DNA of 64,000 nucleotides, taken from contig NC_088677.1 in the NCBI RefSeq assembly GCF_950023065.1, forward strand, positions 19,799,230-19,863,229, in the 5' to 3' direction. This DNA is from Planococcus citri. Its lineage: Eukaryota; Arthropoda; Insecta; Hemiptera; Pseudococcidae. The notes under the pieces are model-generated. The model saw only the letters and a list, made by a program, of their open reading frames with translations, had not been told where the DNA came from and made no database searches. The translations under genes and the position numbers were made by a program. The first letter of the stretch is position 1. Every line of letters begins with the position of its first letter. Below are positions 53,415 to 63,820 of this stretch, piece by piece.

Positions 53415-54241
53415 ATCGTACGCAACGCCTCTACGTATATATTTAACACTATCATTTTCATTTTCATTTAAGGAACCATCACCTTCATTCAAGACATTCG
53501 CATTTTCATTTGGCAAATTATCATCGAAATCAGATTCGTCACTAGATGACAACACACACTCACGTTCACAATCAACAGATTCATCACCTGATTCAATATC
53601 TGATGTTCCCATCCTCATACTTTCGTTTTTGTCAAAATTTTCAAAGTTATCTTGAACTATGAAGGGTATATTATTGGCACTCGTACTTGCAACATTACAT
53701 GATAGGCCTTTGTTTCAGAAGTCTCAACAGTTGTTGAATGTTTTAAAGACAGGTGTTTGGAAAATGAATTCACAGAGTTAAATTTACGTTGATCCTGTTC
53801 AGGGCAATTTATGCATGTCATTTCACATTCGTCTTTATGTAACATGCTGAGATGACTGCGCAATTGTCTTATACTTTTGAAGGTCTCTTCAGGGCAATAA
53901 CAACACCAAAACATCTTGAAAATGAGGTATTTGAAAAAAATCGTAATTTGATTACAATATAGGTACCTAAAGAGATGGAAATTTAAAACATTTTGGATTT
54001 TCAAGCTAAAAGTTCTTTCAAATTCAGTTTCATGTATGTATAATTAATAGAGAGAAAATTTTCTGTTCTGTACAGATCCCAAAATAAAATGAAATTTTGA
54101 AATAAATAGAGTAGGTAATATACCATACCTATCTCCAAGACTATAAAGATAAATTGCAGGTAGGATGCATAATACAAAAATATAACGATATAAAATTATA
54201 AAATAACATTCGAATACATTGAAGTTGCTTCATGCACCGTC

Positions 54242-54828
54242 TTAATCGTAACAATCAATTAGTTCTTTAGGAAGATTTTTTAATTCTGAAATTAAAACAG
54301 TAGCAATCCTACCAGGTTTTCGTTGTGCTGTTTCTTTGATACCGTATAATGCCAGCTGCACTAATTGCCATACATGGAAACAGTCGGCTGGATACTTTAC
54401 ATTGAATGTATGAAAGACCTTGAATGTGAAGTCCAATGCTTCGATTGCGGACGGCACTTGAATTTTTATTCCATCGAGATACACCATATAGTTGTGATTA
54501 TTGCAAATTATGAACGGTTGCACCCTTTCGTTCTGTTTTAGGAGAAAATCTGCTCGTTCACTGATTTTGGTATCTATATCTGCAGGATTCTGTTTAACAA
54601 AATGATTAATTATTTAGAAATGCCCAAAAATTAATCCTGAGGGTGATATTGAAAATGAATACTTACAGATACACGTAAAATGAAAACATCACCAACTTCT
54701 GCTGCCGAAAGTTTTTTAGTTTTGGAAAGTGTTTTGCTTTTAAGTAGCTTTGGGAGATCCAATACGATGATAGAATCTTGAACGTCTCTGTCTACGTGGT
54801 CTGACGAGAAGCACTGATTTCCGTGGAA
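54242..54828 (-). CDS. Accessory protein of the EnSpm-like element (two exons)
   Basis: Exon 1 about 54828-54667, with a GTAAGT donor (54666-54661). Exon 2 54589-54242, after acceptor GTTAAACAG. The phase-0 join reads RVS / NPADIDTKISERADF. Conserved core: ICNNHNYMVYLDGIKIQVPS, EALDFTFKVFHTFNVKYPAD. A pattern of 'strand-hydrophobic-F.vF.v.Yp' like this accompanies Tnp2-type transposases in many invertebrate and fish genomes. Same strand and immediately upstream of the transposase, so probably the element's second gene. No start codon is secured: the frame opens after a TGA near 54829, where the RING fragment begins on the other strand, suggesting the element's edge. Confidence 0.5.
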
Positions 54829-55043
54829 ACGTCACCGAAGCTGATGTTTATTGTCAAAATCGTAACTGCGACGTTCGTTTAATCTACTCAGAAGAGCATC
54901 CGATCAACTTCCGATTTGAACCAATCGACCTGACTAACGACGACGATAATGACGAGCGACAACAACGAGTCCATGTTCTGGAAGCTCAAGTTGAACGCAT
55001 GTGGCAGTCGTGCATTGCGATGGAAAGCTTCTTCCTGCACTAA
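54829..55043 (+). pseudogene. 3' fragment of a RING-type gene
   Basis: The frame starts ADVYCQNRNCDVRLIYSEEH and ends in an Asp-rich patch and a helix (VHVLEAQVERMWQS), stop TAA 55041-55043. CQNRNCDVRLI aligns with CQHRNCGAMLI of the 44-kb RING protein, with the same C-x4-C and following residues. The first six zinc ligands are absent: the gene is cut where the EnSpm-like element begins, so this is probably a truncated family member. Confidence 0.55.
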
Positions 55044-55231
55044 CTGGTAATGAAAACGTTGATACGCTTCCAATAATCATTACCAGTGGTGATGTAGAAC
55101 AGATCTTTCACGTACCACCATTGAAAAGTGGCACAGGGAAAATGCAGGTAGAAAGTATATTCGAAGTTTTGGTTGATTAGGGCTTAGAAATATAGTACAA
55201 GCTTGCTGCTTTAACACAACTGCAACAAATA

Positions 55232-55687
55232 ATGGTGCACATAATTAATGGTGCTTGCATCCATCTTGAGGGGCTTTTGGATAAAAAGCTCTTATATCTG
55301 GTCTGCAGACATCATATCGCCGAAGTCATCTTGAGAGCTGTTTTTGAATACAAATTTCCTGCAAGGTCTGGTCCAAATGTTCCATTGTTCAAAAGATTTC
55401 AAGAAGATTGGCCAAATATTGATCAAAAAAACTCGTGCCTGGAATTAATGAAGAAAATAATAGCTGAACTTTTCCATGAAGACAAAGCCTCGATCATTGA
55501 ATACTTAAAAACCCTTGAAAAAAATTCAGGAAATGATTATAAAGAATTCGCCGAATTATGCTTGATTTTTTTGAGGTGCAATGCACCATGCACGGTGGAT
55601 GGCAAAAGCAATTTATTCTCTGAAAATCTATCTGTTCAGGCACAAATTTCGAATGAAAAATGCGACAAAGAATGCAATTTTGCCTAA
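55232..55687 (+). CDS. Transposase-related fragment with CRHH motif
   Basis: 151 codons from ATG to TAA. Landmarks LLDKKLLYLVCRHHIAEVIL, GPNVPLFKRFQEDWPNI, then helical Glu/Lys-rich sequence and ALCLIFLRCNAP-like residues. Proteins with L-x-C-R-H-H ... G-P-x-[VI]-P-x-F-K-R-F-Q occur in large repetitive families in hemipteran, hydrozoan and other invertebrate genomes, and are believed to be transposon-derived. It appears to be the C-terminal half of such a protein and lacks its upstream domain. Confidence 0.45.
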   Translation: MVHIINGACIHLEGLLDKKLLYLVCRHHIAEVILRAVFEYKFPARSGPNVPLFKRFQEDWPNIDQKNSCLELMKKIIAELFHEDKASIIEYLKTLEKNSGNDYKEFAELCLIFLRCNAPCTVDGKSNLFSENLSVQAQISNEKCDKECNFA

Positions 55688-55896
55688 TGGCAATTGATGA
55701 ACAGCCAGGTGAGAGTTTGAAATTTATCATTTTCACTGTTATAGTCGGGTAAATTTATGTTTTTACGATTTAATATGATGACTATTAATCTATTTAATTT
55801 TAATTAATTAATCAATGTTCAAATAATAAAATTACGACGAATACGATTCCTTATATAAATAACCTCCTTTCTGTCTTGTTTTGCTTGTCTGTTTAG

Positions 55897-56163
55897 AATC
55901 CGACTCAAGCTACGAATTATTAGACGTAGAAATTGTTGAACATCCCTTCAACCATACCGTCGGAGGTTCCCAGCGGGCAGTACCATTACGAAGATCGCCA
56001 CCCTTCCAGTTCGCAGCAGGAAGTACCCGAACGAATATCCCGACCTCGGTACCCCTCAGGATCAACGGATGAAACGGATCAATTAAGACTCCAGAATAGG
56101 ATTCAACAAAATAAGTCTCCTTTTTCCAGTAGAAATTTTTTTTATGTTTTCAATTTCAATTAT
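55897..56163 (+). CDS. Ser/Pro/Gln-rich exon, frame ambiguous
   Basis: A strong acceptor (TTGTCTGTTTAG) ends at 55896. Two frames are coding-like: one in phase with the acceptor (SDSSYELLDVEIVEHPFNHT, stop 56072) and one starting at 55933 (IPSEVPSGQYHYEDRHPSSS, QEVPERISRPR). Both are Pro/Ser/Arg-rich. A single-base frameshift or alternative splicing could join them. Confidence 0.3.
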
Positions 56164-56251
56164 ATTACCTAACTTTAATTTAATATTTTATTCTTATATT
56201 GTTATTATTTGTTCTTTTTTTATTTCAATATTAAATGTAGTCTTGTGACCT

Positions 56252-56497
56252 ATGAAAATGGAAAATAAAGATTTCGTCATTGTCGGTGTTTTACTGCTTT
56301 CTGTATCTTGCGCTAAAATAAATGGAAAATTATTAAAAGTATCAAGTTTTATCGATACGATTAAAGCGATTAAAAAGTGTCAGTCCTCGTTAGTATCATC
56401 GATAAAACCACCTAATTTGGAACGGATTAATTTCATACGGAGTTTACCGCCTTGTCAACGATATCCGGAAAAATGGAAGCGCAGAACGAAGTATTAG
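56252..56497 (+). CDS. Small basic ORF with hydrophobic start
   Basis: ATG to TAG, 81 codons: MKMENKDFVIVGVLLLSVSC then a Lys-rich, possibly secreted or membrane-anchored segment and a basic end (RYPEKWKRRTKY). The hydrophobic stretch at residues 8-20 could be a signal peptide. No homologue recognised; may be chance. Confidence 0.28.
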   Translation: MKMENKDFVIVGVLLLSVSCAKINGKLLKVSSFIDTIKAIKKCQSSLVSSIKPPNLERINFIRSLPPCQRYPEKWKRRTKY

Positions 56498-56883
56498 GTA
56501 CGAGTAAGCTTTATAGCGTATTGTAAAAATATATGTATTTAGCATTTCTCCAAAAAAACATTTCGCTTAAAATTCCGGATCCAAAATTCACAAACCTATA
56601 CCGGCATTGAAATTTTGATTATGTTCAATGACCACGAAAAATAGGAAAGCTTAACCGACCTAGCAAAACAAAATTTATAGGGAAACATGAAAAAATACAA
56701 TTTTGGCCAAACACAAATCGAAAGATTTGATCAAAAATAAAATTAGAAGCCTATCATGAATAGTTTATACACATTTCCCAAAGTGTGGGGGAAATGTACC
56801 AGAAAGACGAAGGGCACTCCGTTACGGATGGAGTGTTCTTATATTCAAATTAAAACCTTTGTTTTTCTCATTTTTTTCCACAG

Positions 56884-57041
56884 AATTGATTCGATATTAT
56901 TATGAGCCGAAAATGGCATTAGTCAGAACTCGCCACGCTCCATACAAGGTGAAATGGATATCACGAGAGAAATACCTGAGGGAGTTGCGGAAAAGAACCC
57001 AAATGGAACAACTCCGAATGGAATGGGAAGCGTCTGGTTGA
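56884..57041 (+). CDS. KW-family terminal exon
   Basis: After the acceptor TTTTTTTCCACAG the frame reads LIRYYYEPKMALVRTRHAPY then KVKWISREKYLREL and a charged helix, ending TGA. K-V-K-W-I-S-R-E-K-Y fits the family signature (strand, K-W-[IVF]-x-x-x-E). The upstream exon is not identified; the ORF at 56252-56497 is the nearest candidate. Confidence 0.4.
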
Positions 57042-58102
57042 ATTGTACATAAAAATCGTAACCACATGTAATTAAAATACACGTTTTAGACATTTGTATA
57101 CTTTTGTAATTAATTTCTCCAATACGTCGTGGAGCGACGTTATTCGACGAAAAAACATGACACCATCAGATATGAAATTCTTGAATCATTGAATGCTTTT
57201 GTAAGATTTGCATCGCCTTGTCGTAGTAATCATTATTCAGTGAGTTGATGCTTTTATTCGGGATGCGTAATCTTTGTGCTAAATCTCTACTTGACTTATT
57301 TCATTGCTCAAGTGAGGGTTTAGCATGGAGCTTTTTCATCCGACTTGCACCGTAGATTGCACCGCTAATTGATATTTCACCACGAGTTCAAAAACGATGG
57401 TATAAATTTATTGAGAACGAAAGGGAGTAAGTAAGTAATCTTTCATCTTTCCATAGCAATCTTCACAAAGGCGCAAAACAAAGTCTCTCTCCAAAAAGCC
57501 ACAGTCGTCGAATTGAAAAAAAAAAGCAAGCCATGAGATTGTGTAACTGTAGGTATAGAATACCTATTCATTTAGGTTATTTCAGCATACAAAACGATAT
57601 TTCTTTTAATTAAGTAATTCGGAAAATATCTTATAATGATCCTTAAATACATCAATGAGCAATTTTTCAAGGAACGAATCTATTCCATAATATCCTCTCA
57701 ACAGATATCACAAAATACACATAAATAATAAGGTATAAATAATTAGTCATACGTAAAGATGAGATAATTATATGAAAAATATTATAAAATTATTGTAGTT
57801 TTTGAAAGGCCGTTTTCAGGCAATGCTACATGCATCTTGCAAATCTCATTTTTTTTTTTTAAGAAAGAGTTTTCAAAAGTGGATGAAAATTATTCCAACT
57901 GAAAATAATCATAGAAATCCATCATGTGATTGATTTGAAATTAATGAGTAAGATTATTACAAGTAGGTATAGTAATGTTTCCTTCAATTAAGTAGGTATG
58001 TAGTTTGGAAAATACTTTTGTATAATCCTCGAGTATTTCAATGAGTATAGTTTTATCTACATATGCCATATCCTCTCAGAAATTCAACAATTACATACCT
58101 CG
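57042..58102. other. Intergenic with a diverged repeat pair
   Basis: 57600-57725 and 57980-58095 are related (AATTAAGTA, GAAAATAxCTT, ATCAATGAG, CATATCCTCTCA) at perhaps 70%. No gene recognised. Confidence 0.35.
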
Positions 58103-58402
58103 ATGAAGACCCCCAAGTTCAAACAATCGAAAAATTTTAAAACGAAAATTTTAGCGATGAATAATCTATTACTCTCGGATTTAATTTTTCAATCGGTTTC
58201 AAGCAGAAGCTATGGGAAAATCTCAATTTCTCACAAAATGCCTTGGAAGTCTAAACCGGAAAAACAAAAATATCGAGTTCGAAAACCACCACAAGTTATA
58301 ATCGAAAATTTAGAGAATCCAAGACTCCAATTTTACCAAAAAATGATTCAGTTCCCGTTCTCAAACAAAGATATGTACGATTCCGAAGACAACCCGAATT
58401 AG
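58103..58402 (+). CDS. 99-aa basic ORF, unknown
   Basis: ATG to TAG. Lys/Ser-rich N-terminus (MKTPKFKQSKNFKTKILAMN), then WKSKPEKQKYRVRKPPQVII and an acidic end. Composition is protein-like and distinct from the flanking AT-rich DNA, but there is no family match or promoter evidence. Confidence 0.32.
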   Translation: MKTPKFKQSKNFKTKILAMNNLLLSDLIFQSVSSRSYGKISISHKMPWKSKPEKQKYRVRKPPQVIIENLENPRLQFYQKMIQFPFSNKDMYDSEDNPN

Positions 58403-59057
58403 AGAAGTTTATACTGCACTCGTGTGATTGTGGCATCGCCCTCTTTGAATAGAGTTTTTCCCCCGAAATTACGCGAGTGTTTGTAAATTTTGTAAATCCC
58501 CATGCTTATGACGTTGTGACAGCTTGGATTATCAATCAAAAGAGAAGAATGAAAATACAATTTTGAAAAAGCAACGAAATCATTCTTTCTCACTAAACCC
58601 TTTTGAAATAAAGTAAATACCTATAGGTATTTGAAAAACGAAAATGCGCAATGCGAGAAAATAATTCAACGTACTCTTTCAAATACCCGAACTCTTCTGT
58701 AGTAGTATCTCACGATCTCATGAAAAAAATATAACTGATGTAAACTCCTCTTTTATTCACTATCATCAACATTATTTTCTTGCCAAGTGAGAAGGTCTAT
58801 GCCCTTCACTTATATTATTATCGAGCTACCTCGAAACACATTTGCCATTAGCCTCATTATTGAGAAAAACCCCACTTTTCCTCAAACTTGGAAAAAAAAA
58901 TAACAAAAAATATCGTGAGCGAAATTCGAACATTCCAATGGTACAATCAAATACCCCATGAATGATCAACTCCAACATTATGCTTTGAAAACTCTATCAC
59001 TCAATATCAAAATTTTTCAACATTTTTCAAAACACACGTGATTCGAATTATCATCTA
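58403..59057. other. Intergenic, nothing recognised
   Basis: AT-rich without coding or repeat structure that I can support. Confidence 0.35.
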
Positions 59058-59239
59058 TACTGCAGCCGCATCTCTAGCCGGGTAATTTACGGACCCTGAG
59101 TTCAGCGGTTCGTATAGGTATGCTCGAATTGCAATAATTCATAGTAAAAATTTATGAATTGCTTTCACATTGCAATCTAGTACGCTGTAATCGCGTCGCT
59201 AGCCGGGTAATTTATGGACCCTGAGTTCAGCGATTACAG
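59058..59239. other. Pair of covarying hairpin motifs
   Basis: A 33-bp block TAGCCGGGTAATTTA(C/T)GGACCC...GAGTTCAGCG occurs at 59075 and 59200, 125 bp apart. Each is enclosed by a stem. The second has a perfect 10-bp stem (CTGTAATCGC 59185-59194 / GCGATTACAG 59230-59239). The first has CCGC / GCGG at the equivalent place, so the outer base pair changed from T-A to C-G on both sides. Inside, GGGT can pair with ACCC. The block is much better conserved than the flanking sequence. Confidence 0.5.
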
Positions 59240-60395
59240 ATACACGTTCGAATCAGAATTACAGGTAAGTATTTTTGGAAAGAAAAATCCTTAGAGTGAA
59301 AGAAATTCATCAAATCAAGTCTTGGGTTGCAACGTCAGTAAAATACTAATGTATCACAGGAGTGCATTCTATTTCATTGGTGAAATCGAGTTGATCATAA
59401 CGGATCTAAATATTGTAAATCGTCTTGTTATGGCGAAATGATCGATAAACAAGAACCCCCCCCCCCCCCCACCATTGATGAGGTACTGGCTATTGGCAAC
59501 AATATTGAAAATACGAAAATACTCAGATTTTTTCAACAACATGTATATTATTTCAACGTTCTGATAAAAATTCTTCTTTTCATTTTTTTTTTAAATCGAA
59601 AAAAAAACATCTAGACTTGAAACATGTATCATTCATTATTTTCATTTTCTTCTTCTTTTCTATTGCTTTGTTTCCTTTTTTTCCTTTTCTTTCGTTTTCT
59701 TTTTTTTTTTCTTTCTTTTCTTTATCTTTTAAAATATGTACCAAAGAAAACCCATCAGAACTCAAAAATTGTATCAAATCACTTTTCATCATTAGGACAC
59801 ATTTATTCGAGATTTGAGAATACCACTACAGAAGTTGGGTTTAAATTGGTCAAATAGCTCAACTACAAAAAATTCAAGCATTGTTTTCTCGTGTATTAGC
59901 CTGAAATTCGGTGCACACATGAATTTTGTTCAATTTCAATTTTTAGATCATGAATCTACAACCCCCTTCACTCCACTAATGAGGAGATGGCTATTGGCAA
60001 CAATATTGATTGTTTTTTTTAACGTTCCCATTGGAACTATTTTTTTTCATTTTCGTTCTTTTCTTTCTTTTTGAATATTGAAGGAAAAAAATCATCGAGA
60101 CTTATTGAAATTAAAACGATTCCTAAAAAAAAAGGTGTTCGGTGAAATTTCAAAGCTCAAGAAATTAAAGATGGAAGATTAACGTTTTATACTCTGTTTT
60201 GATACAAGGTTACGCAAGTAAATTATTCAATGATAGAATAGACGAAGCGACCCATTTGAGAATTAATATTTTTTTTTCGAAAGCGCTAATTTTTTCGTGT
60301 TTTATATTATTCAAGTAGAAAACTAACAATGTCGACTTCAACTTTTTCTTAATTCAAACCGGCGATTACACACTGAAGTAGATGTGTACAGATGA
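59240..60395. other. Intergenic, homopolymers and pyrimidine tract
   Basis: Long C run near 59457-59470, a T/C-rich tract at 59620-59740, and a short repeated phrase (GGCTATTGGCAACAATATTGA at 59485 and 59990). No gene supported. Confidence 0.4.
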
Positions 60396-60560
60396 ATAGC
60401 AATAATTATTCATTTCTATTACAAGCGCACGTTAGTCCCAGATGATTTTCGTGAGCTGGAAAAATCACGTAACAGCAATTTTATCAACGTGTTATTGAAG
60501 AAGTTTGAAAAGGCACCGTACGCGTTAAAATTTGGTGAAGTTACAATTCCGTTAGTGTAA
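60396..60560 (+). CDS. Short exon-like frame, unknown
   Basis: 54 codons ending TAA; the core RTLVPDDFRELEKSRNSNFI then NVLLKKFEKAP looks like a real protein segment (charged amphipathic helix). No start or acceptor is certain. It may be the tail of a KW-type gene (compare SREKYLRELRKRTQ at 57.0 kb), but the tryptophan is absent. Confidence 0.28.
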   Translation: MAIIIHFYYKRTLVPDDFRELEKSRNSNFINVLLKKFEKAPYALKFGEVTIPLV

Positions 60561-60989
60561 TAAATGATTCGTCCTCAAAGATACTTATTTCATTATTTTT
60601 TCGAAAATTTTATGTGCAGCATTAATTATCTTTTCTTTGTATATTTATTTAATCTTTTTTTTTCTTACACTTTTTTATTTTTGTCTATTAACACCTTTAA
60701 TAGCAAGTTTTATTTAAACAAACTAATCAAAATCAGTGATTGCAAGCGAAGAACTGCAATCCTTGGATCATCTTGTTTTTTATCTTCCGTGTCGCACTAA
60801 TAATAATTGTTGTCGCGTCAATATAAATAATTATAGCCAATAACTTACCTAAACCTATACCTATTTTAATTATGCCAATTTCGATGTAATCTATACATAC
60901 TGTAAGCTATGTCGTGTTCTTCTTGTTCTAGATAAATATGCCCACAAACGCGCAGCGCTTCCTGAAGGGTAACATTGCGAGAGGCTGTC

Positions 60990-61285
60990 TCAGCAGCAGT
61001 GTACATAAAAGCATGCTTTCCACGCCTTTTTGCGAGCAAAATCATCGATTATTTCATCAAATGAAAGTTTTTTCGCTACTTGGCTTTCAATGGACAGAAT
61101 TGCTAGTCCATTGAGTCGTTCTTGCCCTGTTGTAGCTCGCTTGAAGTCCTTAATACATACGACCTAAAACACCTAAATGATCGTTCAGCACTAGCTACTG
61201 TAACGGAATCGTGATATTTGAACAGAATGCAGGCCCTACGCTGAACTAGGTGACACCCAAATCTAGTTTGGGCCATGGGCAACAC
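60990..61285 (-). pseudogene. hAT-family transposase C-terminal fragment
   Basis: The minus-strand frame from 61285 reads VTVASAERSFRCFRSYVLRT, the signature of the hAT C-terminal dimerisation domain (V-x-x-A-x-x-E-R-x-F-S). The frame then shifts near 61130, after which GQERLNGLAILSIESQVAKK and FDEIIDDFARKKA follow, exactly the continuation seen in ZMYM1-like hAT proteins, ending TGA at 60990. Only the C-terminal about 95 codons remain, with one frameshift. Confidence 0.75.
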
Positions 61286-62164
61286 TCATAGTACCGACCA
61301 TACGAATAACTATACCTATTAATTTATTTAAATTGCGTATGTTTATGAAAATGTTCACTTTTTCGCAGACTCCTATAAATTAGAATTTTGAAAAAGATAA
61401 CGAAAAATACTTGGATTCTGGGAGAATGCAAAATGGTTTTTTATTCATTCTACCTGGAATATGAATTAACAAATTAATACCCGGTATAATTCTCAAGCTA
61501 CATCGCTCATCGCATCCTTACGAAGGTAACCTAATTTTAAGCAAAATTTCGAAAAAAGAGCTACGTCGCTCACACCTTTTGGCTAATTTAAAAGAATAAG
61601 CTTATTATACTAATTACGACCACGCTGATCACCGAGGTTGTTGGTCAAAAAAGAAGAAGGTTTCTGCATATAAAACAGTTGTCTATTATTTTTTTCTCTG
61701 AACTATAATATGTGTATCATTAACGATTTCCGTTGAAATTACAGCATACTTCCAAAAAACTATCCCGTTACAATATGGAAGAGGAAATGGTACACCCATG
61801 CCAAAATATAAGTGGTGTACGATGCTCAGACTGACATCCAGTAAGTAATCAAGAGTGGAAATCAATTCACTAAACCTTACATGATCCGAAGGAAGAAATT
61901 GAAGAAAAGAATGAAATGGGTGAGTTTGCAATGCATGCCATTTGTATCCACGAAAAAGACCGTTATCGTGGACCGTCGAGCGAATATATGGTCTTAGACA
62001 TTCCGTGGTATGAACTATTAATTGGCTGACCACCCTACATCGATAAATACGATAATCGTGTTATCAAAATTATGTATAAGTACATAATTAATTTTCAATT
62101 TTATTTTTTTTAAAATAAATAATTTTAATTTAATTAATTTGTGGGTATTAATTCTTCATAGTTA
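61286..62164. other. Mostly non-coding; weak minus-strand ORF
   Basis: A 115-codon minus-strand frame (62033-61686; GYKWHALQTHPFHSFLQFLP) is the only candidate and has no supporting family or splice signals. The rest is AT-rich. Confidence 0.3.
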
Positions 62165-62240
62165 AAATTCGACACACCTCCGCCCTGAAGCAGTTCCAGA
62201 GCACTTAAAAATCCAGCCATATCCGAATTATTTCGCGCCA

Positions 62241-62366
62241 ATGGACAAATATATGACGAGCGTAAAACTAAATGATGTCTATACGGTTTACATCATTTCA
62301 AACGAAACGAACTCGAACCAACAGATGGTTCTGGTATTAATCGAACAGCTAATTCACGCCAGTTGA
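62241..62366 (+). CDS. 41-aa ORF, distant KW-family relative
   Basis: Frame open from 62165, ATG at 62241, TGA at 62364-62366. VKLNDVYTVYIISNETNSNQ resembles the strand + N-E-T block of the 43.3-kb protein (RAFAIVNETTIRIQW), but it lacks the tryptophan and ends ELIHAS-like (VLIEQLIHAS). Probably a diverged copy or fragment. Confidence 0.33.
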   Translation: MDKYMTSVKLNDVYTVYIISNETNSNQQMVLVLIEQLIHAS

Positions 62367-62846
62367 CTCTTTAGTTCTTAAAAAGAGTGAAATAGACGAA
62401 ATGGAAAATGATCCTTGTTTACGATCTTGGTTGAACACTAGAACTTCATTATTATGTTTCATTAATATATTTCAGTATACTTCATTATACTTTATTATAT
62501 TTTACTGTCTTTAATTATACTTTACTATATTTTACTGTCTTTATCACGCGAGTGATTTAATTTTCAATATTTTTGAATTTTAGTGCATTTTTGTTCACAC
62601 CTTATCATGTCTCTTTATGGTTGTTGCCGATCGACACAACTAAATGTGACAATTTCCCTTTTATTTTCATTTTTTCGTGTCTAATTTGATTTATAGAATG
62701 GACAACGTGCCCCCTTGCGCATATGTTTCAGTTACCCGGCCAGGAATGGCAGATAATACCCATACCTTCAATAAGGATAGCATTTACCAATGAAACTAGG
62801 AACACTTTTCTACGCTGGAAGCAGCTAAAAGTTTATACAATCCAGT

Positions 62847-63353
62847 ATGGTGGTATCGCCATTCCCAGGTGGTATTAATGGGAATTTCTATTCCATTATG
62901 CAGGAACATTACAATGCAGTGATCACCAGTCTGCAAGACCACAGTATAATGTTGATTTGTACATGGGACCCCAAACTTGATACATATTGAACGCAGACGA
63001 AGAGGACGGATCACTTGTACGATTATGCAACAGCAGTTTTAAGCAGTACAATATGCATTCCAACGTTACGCTGGACACGAAAACTGGACTACCTATTGTT
63101 TATTTTTATGCATGCAAGAATATACGCGCAGGAGAAGAACTGTTGTGGTTCTATGGACGCAGGTCGCAGGTACAATCCGCCGAACGCAGATAATTCCTGG
63201 CTTCTACAGGACCTAGACCTGTCGGATAAAATTATCAGAGAGCTGGAATTCCCCTACGAGCTGGAAATACTCCAAGACACTAGCAATAGCAGTACATCCA
63301 GCAATACACAAAACATTTTAGTAGTCACCGCGAATGTGTTTTATTATTATTAG
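62847..63353 (+). pseudogene. SET-domain (KMT5A-like) pseudogene
   Basis: 62847-62990 encodes LICTWDPKLDTY at its end. One base out of frame, the sequence continues ILNADEEDGSLVRLCNSSFK, then TGLPIVYFYACKNIRAGEEL and LWFYG. This matches the C-terminal SET core of histone H4K20 methyltransferase-like proteins (DAT-x-E-x-x-x-L-x-R-L-I-N-H-S ... AGEELL-x-D/F-Y-G). The N-H-S catalytic motif is N-S-S. After the Y-G, a tandem 7-bp duplication (CGCAGGT twice, about 63160-63173) shifts the frame; past it the other frame resumes RRYNPPNADNSWLLQDLDLS to TAG. With two frameshifts and the altered motif, not a functional enzyme. Confidence 0.62.
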
Positions 63354-63820
63354 AGTACATACGTGATTAGTTAGGAAGAATTATCTACCCCATCCGATGA
63401 AGACGAATCATGTCACGTCGCATCTAATGAAAATGCGGTTTTGGATTTTTGAGATGATGTTTTAGAAGAGTGCATTTCTGACTTTGGTCGTATCGTGTTG
63501 AAATCGCTAAATTTCAATCATCTCTATAGCTATCCAGGTAAGTGGTAATTATTCCCCACTTAGGAAATAATTATTGTCCCGATCCAGTAGGAATAAAATA
63601 ACACTATTCTCACCATCTAGGTTCCCAACCTCACTATATCAAGTCAGCAGTAAGGAATACCCCCAGTTTGTGAAATTGTAATTTTAATTAAATTTCATTT
63701 TTCCATGTAGCATGGCAAAATATAATACTAACATGCCACACCTGGATGGCAATAAACTTACAGTTATTACCTTAACCCTGAAAGATTCATTTTCAAACAT
63801 GGTCCCGGCTCCCTGTTGTT
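63354..63820. other. Intergenic, nothing recognised
   Basis: No coding or repeat feature supported before the dispersed repeat at 63821. Confidence 0.35.

Larger units (their letters stand above)
48638..53914 (-). pseudogene. EnSpm/Tnp2-like transposase gene split by two insertions
   Basis: Minus-strand gene read from 53914. Residues 1-60 hold C2H2-type fingers (CYCPEETF ... HLSMLH; CINCPEQ ... HLSLKH), a frameshift lies near 53700, then an acidic Ser/Asn region, and from 52621 downward a Tnp2-like core. Core landmarks: LPVCVYFDDFENNNALGSHA, YPCRFCLIQF (about 51680), VDVMHDVFEGVAQYDI (about 51470), KPKHHHLVHYPRVF (about 51070) and MRFESKHR (about 51000). These match the TNP2/Transposase_21 lineage of CACTA-type elements. 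The gene is interrupted at 52628-53414 (target duplication ATCGTA) and 48863-50654 (duplication AT). Deleting each insertion with one duplicate restores the frame: V-A-Y-D / E-Y-P at the first joint and K-C-F / I-V-R at the second. The last exon part ends at 48638. Now inactive. Confidence 0.78.

Noticed and set aside
59617..59857. Phe/Ser-rich ORFs in the pyrimidine tract
   Set aside because: Low-complexity T/C sequence open in several frames at once.
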